A stretch of 9,823 nucleotides of DNA from JBBQRS01 sp038214535. GTDB lineage: Bacteria; Chloroflexota; Anaerolineae; CG2-30-64-16. The notes beneath the pieces were generated by a model. That model had not been told where the DNA came from and ran no database searches. It saw nothing but the letters and a program-made list of their open reading frames with translations. The DNA is taken from assembly GCA_038214535.1 (NCBI GenBank), contig JBBQRS010000151.1:1-9823 (forward strand), in the 5' to 3' direction. Shown here one piece after another: positions 5,346-9,823 of this stretch. The position numbers and the translations under genes were made by a program. Within the stretch, counting starts at the first letter, position 1; each line of letters opens with the position of its first letter.

Positions 5346-6431
5346 ATGACCGGCACGACCAACCTGCTCGAACTGAATCACGCCGAACTGACCGCCCTGC
5401 TGGCCGATTGGGGCCAACCCCGCTATCGGGCCGACCAACTGCGCGACTGGCTTTATGTCAAGCTCGCGACCGATTTCGATGAGATGACCAACCTGCCGGC
5501 GACGCTGCGCGCGCGGCTGGCCGCCGAAACCCGCATCAGCCCGCTGGAGCTGATCTACGAACAGGCATCGCGCGACGAGCAAACCGTCAAATGGCTGTTC
5601 CGGCTGGCTGACGGGCAGACCGTGGAGACCGTGCTGATGCTCTACCCGGAGATCGAGGGCGAACGCGGCGAGCGGCGTACCGTCTGCATCAGCACGCAGG
5701 CCGGTTGCGCGATGGGGTGTGTCTTCTGCGCCACCGGGCAAGCCGGTCTGGCGCGCAACCTGACGGCGGACGAGATCGTCGCGCAGGTGTTGGTCGCGGC
5801 CCGCGCCGCGCAAGACCGGTCTGCGCCCCACCACCTGACCAACGTCGTGGTGATGGGCATGGGCGAGCCGCTGGCGAACTACGACCGGACGTGGCAGGCG
5901 CTGCGGGTCATCACCGACCAGGACGGTTTTAATTTGGGCGCGCGTCATATCACCGTATCAACCGTGGGACTGGTCCCCGGCATCCGCCGCATGAGTGACG
6001 AACCGCTGCAAGTCAACCTCGCGGTCAGCCTGCACGCGCCGAACGACGCCCTGCGCTCGCAACTCGCGCCGATCAACGACCGCTACCCCATCGCCGAGGT
6101 GATGGCCGCCGTGCGCGACTACACCACACGCACCCATCGTCGCGTGACGTTCGAGTACGCACTGATGAACGGCATCAACGACATGTCCTCGCTGGCGCAC
6201 GAACTGGCGCGGCTGCTGCGCGGCCTGCTGTGCCACGTCAACCTGATCCCGCTCAACCCGGTGGTCGAGTCGCCTTATCAACCCTCGTCGCCGGAACGCT
6301 CCGCCGCCTTCCAGCAAATCCTGCAAGACGCCGGCATTCCCACCACGCTGCGCGTCCGTCGCGGCATTGACATCGACGCGGGGTGCGGGCAGTTGCGCCG
6401 TCGTGTCGCCGCGCCGGACGCGAATTCGTAG
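5346..6431 (+). CDS. rlmN: 23S rRNA (adenine-2503-C2)-methyltransferase RlmN
   Basis: A radical-SAM methyltransferase that methylates C2 of A2503 in 23S rRNA and, in many bacteria, A37 of some tRNAs. It has 361 residues, normal for the family. The [4Fe-4S] motif is C121-x3-C125-x2-C128 (GCAMGCVFC). The two cysteines of the ping-pong mechanism are at C114 (RRTVC), seven residues before the cluster as in E. coli, and C347 (GIDIDAGCGQL). GMGEP (171-175) binds SAM. The family's N-terminal RNA-binding domain is recognisable at residues 10-70 (YRADQLRDWLY). The ATG at 5346 has GGGAG at 5333-5337, 8 nt upstream. It heads a rightward group; the EVE gene starts 8 nt after the stop. It is divergent from the chelatase operon. 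Confidence 0.97.
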   Translation: MTGTTNLLELNHAELTALLADWGQPRYRADQLRDWLYVKLATDFDEMTNLPATLRARLAAETRISPLELIYEQASRDEQTVKWLFRLADGQTVETVLMLYPEIEGERGERRTVCISTQAGCAMGCVFCATGQAGLARNLTADEIVAQVLVAARAAQDRSAPHHLTNVVVMGMGEPLANYDRTWQALRVITDQDGFNLGARHITVSTVGLVPGIRRMSDEPLQVNLAVSLHAPNDALRSQLAPINDRYPIAEVMAAVRDYTTRTHRRVTFEYALMNGINDMSSLAHELARLLRGLLCHVNLIPLNPVVESPYQPSSPERSAAFQQILQDAGIPTTLRVRRGIDIDAGCGQLRRRVAAPDANS

Positions 6432-6439
6432 AGATACCC

Positions 6440-6862
6440 ATGAAATACTGGCTTAACACCATCTCGCTCGAACGTCTGCAGATCGGCATCGCAGGCGGTT
6501 TCACCCAGGCCAACCATGGCCGCGCGATGAATCTGGCGCGGCTGGCGCAAGGCGATCTGATCGCGTTCTACTCGCCGCGCACGCGCATGGAAGACGGTGA
6601 GCCGTTACAGCCGTTCACCGCCATCGGGCGCGTGAACGACGAGCAACCCTATCAGGTCGAGATGACGCCAACGTTCCATCCCTGGCGTCGAAGCGTGGAT
6701 TTCCTCTCCAGCGAAGCTGTCCCTATCCGCCCGCTGATTGACGCCCTCGATTTCATCGAGGACAAACGCCACTGGGGCTTCCCGTTCCGCCGCGGCCTGT
6801 TCGAGATTTCCGGTAAGGATTTCCAGCGTATCGCCGCGGCAATGCATTCCGAAATTGATTGA
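6440..6862 (+). CDS. EVE-domain protein (UPF0310, PUA-like fold)
   Basis: A 140-residue single-domain EVE protein. Strong family segments are YWLNTISLERL at the N-terminus, a GGFTQANHGRA loop (19-29), GDLIAFYSPRT (38-48), FTAIGRV (59-65), and DFIEDKRHWGFPFRRGLFEI near 103-122. EVE domains are relatives of YTH and PUA folds that bind modified nucleotides in DNA or RNA, and some are parts of restriction systems. The stand-alone form is usually annotated without a function. The frame is open from 6383, but that overlaps rlmN, so the ATG at 6440 is taken, 8 nt after the rlmN stop with only a weak GAGA as SD. The neighbour, an rRNA-modifying enzyme, makes a link to modified RNA tempting, but this is inference. 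Confidence 0.9.
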   Translation: MKYWLNTISLERLQIGIAGGFTQANHGRAMNLARLAQGDLIAFYSPRTRMEDGEPLQPFTAIGRVNDEQPYQVEMTPTFHPWRRSVDFLSSEAVPIRPLIDALDFIEDKRHWGFPFRRGLFEISGKDFQRIAAAMHSEID

Positions 6863-6870
6863 ATTAATTC

Positions 6871-7461
6871 ATGACGGCGATGCCTACACTCCAAACGGCG
6901 CGGCTGCGCATCCGGCCCTTCGCGCTGGAAGACCTGATCGCCGCGCATCAGCTTTTTGACATAGAACTCGACGGCGCAGACCCGACGGGTAGCGCCCCCC
7001 TGGTTGCGCGCGACCGCTGGCTACGCTGGACCGTGCTGAACAACGAGCAGTTGGCGAAGATGCACCAGCCGCCCTACGGCGACCGCGCGGTGATCCTTAA
7101 GACGACCGGCGCGCTGATCGGCTCCGTCGGCTTCGTGCCGTGTCTGATGCCGTTCGAGCAGTTGCCGTATTTCGCCGGAACCAACGCGCCGCCAGACTCG
7201 GCCCACAACACGCCGGAGTTCGGGCTGTATTGGGCGATCTCTCCGGCGCAGCAACGTCAGGGCTACGCGACCGAAGCAGCGCGGGCGATGGTGGATTACG
7301 CTTTCCGCCATCTCAACCTCAAGCGTGTGGTCGCAACGACCGAATACGCGAACCTCGCCTCGATCGGCGTCATGCACAAGTTGGGTATGACCATCGCACG
7401 CAACCCCCTGCCCGAACCGCCGTGGTTGCAGGTGGTGGGGGTGCTGGAATGGCCGCGATAG
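6871..7461 (+). CDS. GNAT-family N-acetyltransferase (RimJ/RimL-like)
   Basis: 196 residues. LQTARLRIRPFALEDL (7-22) is the usual start of RimJ/RimL-type GNATs. The acetyl-CoA pyrophosphate loop is QQRQGYATEAA (127-137), preceded by the strand EFGLYWAISP. NLASIGVMHKLGM (161-173) is the conserved C-terminal motif with the Asn and Ser that contact CoA. A long loop around residues 93-114 is somewhat unusual. The gene starts 8 nt after the EVE stop and shares its strand, so it is probably in the same transcript. No convincing SD precedes the ATG at 6871 or the alternative at 6880, so coupling to the upstream gene is likely. Substrate (a protein N-terminus or a small molecule) cannot be told. Confidence 0.92.
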   Translation: MTAMPTLQTARLRIRPFALEDLIAAHQLFDIELDGADPTGSAPLVARDRWLRWTVLNNEQLAKMHQPPYGDRAVILKTTGALIGSVGFVPCLMPFEQLPYFAGTNAPPDSAHNTPEFGLYWAISPAQQRQGYATEAARAMVDYAFRHLNLKRVVATTEYANLASIGVMHKLGMTIARNPLPEPPWLQVVGVLEWPR

Positions 7462-7545
7462 ACACTCGCAGCCCCGTTGTCGCGTGCTTTTCACCGTATC
7501 ATCTGTGGATGGCATCATTGAGAGTCAAGCACTGACGTGAATATC

Positions 7546-7713
7546 ATGAAGAAGACGAAGAAGCCTGATCACAACCATAAGAAGAAGCGAATGCGGGCCT
7601 TGCTGGATAAGTCACGTCAAAGCATTAAGGCCGGCAGGGGGTTGGCGCGTGATGAATTTTGGCAGGCGTTCGCGGCACACAAAGACGACCCATTCGCGCC
7701 GCCGGAGGGCTGA
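7546..7713 (+). CDS. 55-residue basic small protein coupled to the HigA-like gene
   Basis: The ORF translates as MKKTKKPDHNHKKKRMRALL and continues DKSRQSIKAGRGLARDEF to ...HKDDPFAPPEG, ending 3 nt before the HigA-like ATG. The first 20 residues are Lys/Arg-rich. The middle (LDKSRQSIKAGRGLARDEFW) resembles the C-terminal segment of some RelB/Phd-type antitoxins with a GR-G-x-x-x-EEF pattern; this is an impression, not a match. Its stop region contains the GGAGG SD of the next gene (7704-7708), so translation of the two is linked. It has no clear SD of its own. It sits where HigB would be in a higBA operon but is not a RelE fold: it is too short and lacks the strands. Hypothetical but plausible gene. 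Confidence 0.6.
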   Translation: MKKTKKPDHNHKKKRMRALLDKSRQSIKAGRGLARDEFWQAFAAHKDDPFAPPEG

Positions 7714-7716
7714 AAG

Positions 7717-8001
7717 ATGTATAATCCCCCGCATCCCGACGAGATCATCAAGGGATTGTGGCTTGACCCGATGGGCGTCAGCCTGACCGCAGCGGCGCAG
7801 GCCATGGGCGTGAGCCGCAAGACGCTGTCCAAGATCGTCAACGGGCACGCGCGTGTAACTCCGGAAATCGCTGTGCGGCTCTCGGTGGCGCTGGGCAGCA
7901 GCGCAGAAAGCTGGCTGGGACACCAGGCAGCCTATGATCTATGGGAATTAGAGCAGCGCAAAGACCAGCTACAAGCCGTGCCGTTGTTCGCCTCCGCATA
8001 A
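7717..8001 (+). CDS. higA: HigA-like antitoxin / XRE-family transcriptional regulator
   Basis: 94 residues of the HigA/VapI class: HPDEIIKGLWLDPMGVS (6-22), then a helix-turn-helix (VSLTAAAQAMGVSRKTLSKI, 21-40), VNGHARVTPEIAVRLSVALG (41-60) and SSAESWLGHQAAYDLW (61-76). All are hallmarks of HigA antitoxins, which dimerise, bind the operator of their own operon and neutralise the RelE-like mRNA interferase HigB. The SD is GGAGG at 7704-7708, 8 nt before the ATG. No HigB-like ORF is present on either side: upstream is a 55-residue basic ORF, downstream a DUF2461 gene. It may be an orphan regulator or the antitoxin of an unrecognised partner. HigA identity is high; a working toxin-antitoxin pair is not shown. 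Confidence 0.9.
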   Translation: MYNPPHPDEIIKGLWLDPMGVSLTAAAQAMGVSRKTLSKIVNGHARVTPEIAVRLSVALGSSAESWLGHQAAYDLWELEQRKDQLQAVPLFASA

Positions 8002-8018
8002 AAGATGTAAGGAGCATG

Positions 8019-8741
8019 ATGGACTATCCCGCCCTGATCGCGTTTCTCAGCGACCTCGCGGCAAACAACAACAAACCCTGGTTCGACGAGCACCGTCCGA
8101 CCTATGATCGGTTGCGCGGCGAGTGGATCGAACTGGTGGGCCAAGTCATCGCGGGCATCGCGCAGTTTGATCCCAGCGTTGAAATCGTGTCGCCCAAAGA
8201 CGCGCTCTTCCGCATCAACCGCGACATGCGTTTCTCGAAAGATAAGCGCCCCTACAAAACCAACTTCAGCGCGGCAATCTGCCCACAAGGGCGCAACAGC
8301 GGGATGCCGGTTTACTACTTCCAAGTTGACGAAGCGGGCGGACTGATGATCGCCGGTGGGCTCTATTACCCGGAACGCGCCGGCCTGAACCGCATCCGCG
8401 AGTTCATCGCCGAACATCCCGAGAAGATGGACGCCGTGCTGACCGACCCGGCGTTCGCCACCACATACGGCGCGACCTTCGGCGGCGAGCGGCTCAAGCG
8501 CCCGCCGCAGGGCTACACCGAGGACACACCCGGCATCGAGCACATCAAGCTCAAAAGCTTTACGGCGAGCACGGAGCCGCAGGGGTGGGTCGAGCGCGGC
8601 GACGCCCTGCCCGACGATATCGTGGCGGCGTTCCGCGCCCTCTTCCCGCTCATCCGCTGGTCACGCGAGGCGCTGGGCGGCAGCGCCGACCCCACCTACA
8701 TCTCACCGCAAGACCTCGAACGGCTGGCGGGGATTGAGTAG
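8019..8741 (+). CDS. DUF2461 / TIGR02453 family protein
   Basis: 240 residues. Family signatures are NNNKPWFDEHRPTYD (16-30) and RINRDMRFSKDKRPYKTNF (65-83), followed by YYFQVDEAGGLMIAGGLYYPE. These match the bacterial/eukaryotic DUF2461 (TIGR02453) family, whose function is not established. The frame is open from 7941 but overlaps higA. Two adjacent ATGs occur at 8016 and 8019; AGGAG at 8010-8014 is 1 nt from the first and 4 nt from the second, so the second is preferred. The gene begins 17 nt after the HigA stop and may be co-transcribed. The length is normal for the family and no catalytic motif is evident. Confidence 0.9.
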   Translation: MDYPALIAFLSDLAANNNKPWFDEHRPTYDRLRGEWIELVGQVIAGIAQFDPSVEIVSPKDALFRINRDMRFSKDKRPYKTNFSAAICPQGRNSGMPVYYFQVDEAGGLMIAGGLYYPERAGLNRIREFIAEHPEKMDAVLTDPAFATTYGATFGGERLKRPPQGYTEDTPGIEHIKLKSFTASTEPQGWVERGDALPDDIVAAFRALFPLIRWSREALGGSADPTYISPQDLERLAGIE

Positions 8742-8750
8742 TTTTGTATC

Positions 8751-8779
8751 TTGACACAAACTCAACTTCGATGTATCTT
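8751..8779 (+). promoter_or_regulatory. mazEF promoter
   Basis: TTGACA (8751-8756, perfect consensus) and TATCTT (8774-8779, four of six) are separated by exactly 17 nt. The predicted start is near 8786, giving a leader of about 23 nt that includes the GGAGG SD. The -10 box overlaps the palindromic operator, which fits autorepression by MazE or MazEF. Confidence 0.75.
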
Positions 8780-8793
8780 CTATGTAGATACAT
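8771..8793 (+). promoter_or_regulatory. Palindromic operator for MazE/MazEF autoregulation
   Basis: ATGTATCT (8771-8778) and AGATACAT (8786-8793) are perfect 8-bp inverted arms with a 7-nt spacer, covering the -10 box and the start site. A third GTATCT half-site lies at 8746-8751, 27 bp upstream and just touching the -35. AbrB-type antitoxins such as MazE are known to bind inverted repeats in their own promoters, with tighter binding when MazF is attached. That this dyad is the site is inferred from its position. Confidence 0.65.
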
Positions 8794-8808
8794 GTGGAGG
8801 TTCTAAGA

Positions 8809-9051
8809 ATGAAAACTCACGTTCAAAAATGGGGTAATAGTCTGGCGTTGCGCATCCCCAAACCGCTGGCCGATGAGATGGCGCTGAAGGATAACTCCGC
8901 CGTGGAGCTATCCCTGCGCGATAACGAAATCGTCATTACCGCGATAGTCGCACCGGCGTTCGATTTGGAAAGCTTGCTGGCGCAAGTAACTGAAGAGAAT
9001 CTTCACGGTGAAGTAGACACCGGGCCAGCGGTAGGAAATGAGGCATGGTAG
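8809..9051 (+). CDS. mazE: Antitoxin MazE (AbrB/SpoVT fold)
   Basis: 80 residues. Residues 1-46 form the swapped-hairpin DNA-binding domain of the AbrB/MazE class (VQKWGNSLALRIPKPLADEM, then NSAVELSLRDNEIVITA). Residues 47-80 form an acidic tail (DLESLLAQVTEENLHGEVD) of the kind that wraps around the MazF dimer and blocks its RNA site. The ATG at 8809 is chosen over the GTG at 8794 because GGAGG at 8796-8800 sits 8 nt before it. The end overlaps mazF by 7 nt, so antitoxin and toxin synthesis are coupled. Own promoter and operator lie at 8751-8793. Confident call. Confidence 0.95.
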   Translation: MKTHVQKWGNSLALRIPKPLADEMALKDNSAVELSLRDNEIVITAIVAPAFDLESLLAQVTEENLHGEVDTGPAVGNEAW

Positions 9052-9404
9052 TGTCGCCGTATACGCCGCAGCGCGGCGACGTAGTATGGATCACACTCAA
9101 CCCGCAAGCCGGGCACGAGCAAGCAGGGCACGAGCAAGCAGGGCGTCGCCCGGCCGTAGTGGTTTCACCGGAGGCATACAACGCGAAGGTGGGACTAGCA
9201 TTGTTGTGCCCGGTAACAAGTCAGGTTAAGGGTTATCCGTTTGAGGTGCTTATCCCTGAAGGCCTAGCAGTACGCGGTGCAATTCTGGCGGACCAGGTCA
9301 AGAGCCAGGACTGGCATGCGAGGCATACGACCTTTATTTGCACCCTACCGTCTGAAACTATCAACGAAATATTGGAAAAGATCTACGCGCTATTATCAGA
9401 GTAG
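9045..9404 (+). CDS. mazF: Toxin MazF, sequence-specific mRNA endoribonuclease
   Basis: 119 residues of the PemK/MazF fold, which cleaves single-stranded RNA at short motifs and arrests growth when free of MazE. Features in order: YTPQRGDVVWITLNPQAG (6-23), GRRPAVVVSPEAYN (33-46) with R35 matching E. coli MazF Arg29, CPVTSQVKGYPFEV (55-68) with T58 matching Thr52, and ILADQVKSQDW near 79-89. Both catalytic residues are present, so the toxin looks active. The ATG lies inside the last codons of mazE. Odd feature: AGHEQ occurs twice in the loop before GRRP, from an exact 15-bp tandem duplication (9111-9140); E. coli MazF has one corresponding block. No terminator is evident downstream. Confidence 0.95.
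   Translation: MVVSPYTPQRGDVVWITLNPQAGHEQAGHEQAGRRPAVVVSPEAYNAKVGLALLCPVTSQVKGYPFEVLIPEGLAVRGAILADQVKSQDWHARHTTFICTLPSETINEILEKIYALLSE
9111..9140 (+). repeat. Exact 15-bp tandem duplication inside mazF
   Basis: GGGCACGAGCAAGCA occurs twice head-to-tail (9111-9125 and 9126-9140). It is in frame and adds five residues (AGHEQ) to the loop between the first two beta strands. The absence of any difference between copies suggests a recent slippage event. Confidence 0.95.
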
Positions 9405-9611
9405 TAAGAAACCATAATAATGGCACGTGCAGCACCAACTGAGAGATGGAAAAACTATGGCAAAAATGGCGTGAATTGGCGCGCAGAAGGGCCAACATTT
9501 TGTCCCACTGATCATCTCGTAGTCACACGGGTGGCATGCTGTTCCCCTCTTCGGGAGCACTCTACACCGAATGTCAACGGAACCTAACAGTTTGTGTTGT
9601 TGGGAGGTCGC

Positions 9612-9823
9612 ATGTCTCCAAGACTCACGGAGAACAAGAAACTGATTGCCGATGCAGTTCTCACTTCGGCCATCCTATGCGCAAGCTTAATCCCTGGCAA
9701 TACTGTTGCGCATAGTATGTTGATTGGTGTTGGAATTAATCTGACATCTGATGTGACCATTGCTATGTGGCAGCGCGTTCGCGGACGCCTATTTGGAGAA
9801 CCACAAGTAAAAATTGTATCGGA
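9612..9823 (+). CDS. N-terminus of an unrecognised protein, cut by window end
   Basis: An ATG at 9612 preceded by GGGAGG (9602-9607, 4-nt spacing) opens a frame that runs to the window end without a stop, 70 complete codons. It begins MSPRLTENKKLIADAVLTS; a hydrophobic stretch spans about residues 12-45 (AILCASLIPGN, then MLIGVGINL), and WQRVRGRLFG follows. The pattern hydrophobic helix, GVGxNLxSDxxxxxWxRVRG, reminds me of short N-terminal leaders of large NTPases or effector-associated proteins, but I cannot name a family. GC over 9601-9823 is about 48% by hand count, well below the roughly 63% of a sampled rlmN stretch. With a toxin-antitoxin pair just upstream, it may start a horizontally acquired block. 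Reality of the gene is fairly likely; function unknown. Confidence 0.6.
   Translation, partial: MSPRLTENKKLIADAVLTSAILCASLIPGNTVAHSMLIGVGINLTSDVTIAMWQRVRGRLFGEPQVKIVS

Noticed and set aside
5080..5349. 89-codon ORF across the intergenic repeats
   Set aside because: It runs through the tandem octamers and the 29-bp hairpin, overlaps the rlmN start and shows no family motif; it is a by-product of repeat sequence.
9540..9556. Hairpin CCCCTCTTCGGGAG as a mazF terminator
   Set aside because: The stem is only about four pairs, no T-run follows, and it is about 135 nt beyond the mazF stop.
9420..9587. 55-codon ORF starting at ATG 9420 between mazF and the last gene
   Set aside because: No SD, no recognisable motif and no neighbour coupling. 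It could be a remnant, but there is not enough support to annotate it.

Overview
The window is high-GC bacterial DNA packed with genes, with short gaps and Shine-Dalgarno (SD) sites of the GGAG type. The gene mix fits a Chloroflexota (Anaerolineae-like) chromosome: D-Tyr-tRNA deacylase, RlmN, an EVE protein, a ChlI/ChlD-type chelatase motor, MazEF and an orphan HigA. The long GTAGTGACGGCTTCAGCCGT-type palindrome points the same way. This taxonomic call is an inference from memory of such genomes; no single gene proves it.

Left part (1-4810). The 3' part of dtd runs rightward from the window edge and overlaps tail-to-tail the end of a leftward operon. Read in its own direction, the operon starts at an extended -10 promoter near 4801-4809. 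It encodes an AAA+ ChlI-like ATPase, a von Willebrand A (ChlD C-terminal-like) protein, an EamA/DMT transporter, a MazG-like nucleotide pyrophosphohydrolase, a small Rossmann methyltransferase-like protein and a four-helix membrane protein. Gaps are +10, +2, +5 and -4 nt, so the genes are probably co-transcribed.

The main discovery candidate is the ATPase/VWA junction. The ATPase frame ends just after an in-frame A AAA AAA slippery heptamer. Seven nucleotides downstream is a perfect 9-bp stem topped by a second stem with a GAAA tetraloop, and the stop codon lies inside the first stem. A -1 shift at the heptamer joins the ATPase exactly in frame to the VWA protein, giving a 689-residue ChlD-like polypeptide. 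The locus therefore appears to make both the small (370 aa) and the medium (689 aa) chelatase subunit from one gene.

Middle (4811-5345). A divergent intergenic region holds a ~249-bp imperfect inverted-repeat element built from TTTAGAC/GTCTAAA units, then a perfect 29-bp-arm hairpin, then a possible rlmN promoter.

Right part (5346-9823, all rightward). rlmN, an EVE-domain gene and a GNAT acetyltransferase gene follow with 8-nt gaps. Next come a 55-codon basic ORF coupled to a HigA-like antitoxin with no recognisable toxin, a DUF2461 gene and a complete mazEF module with a promoter and palindromic operator. MazF carries a fresh 15-bp tandem duplication. The window ends in the start of an unrecognised gene in DNA of clearly lower GC (about 48% by hand count), which suggests the edge of an accessory region.
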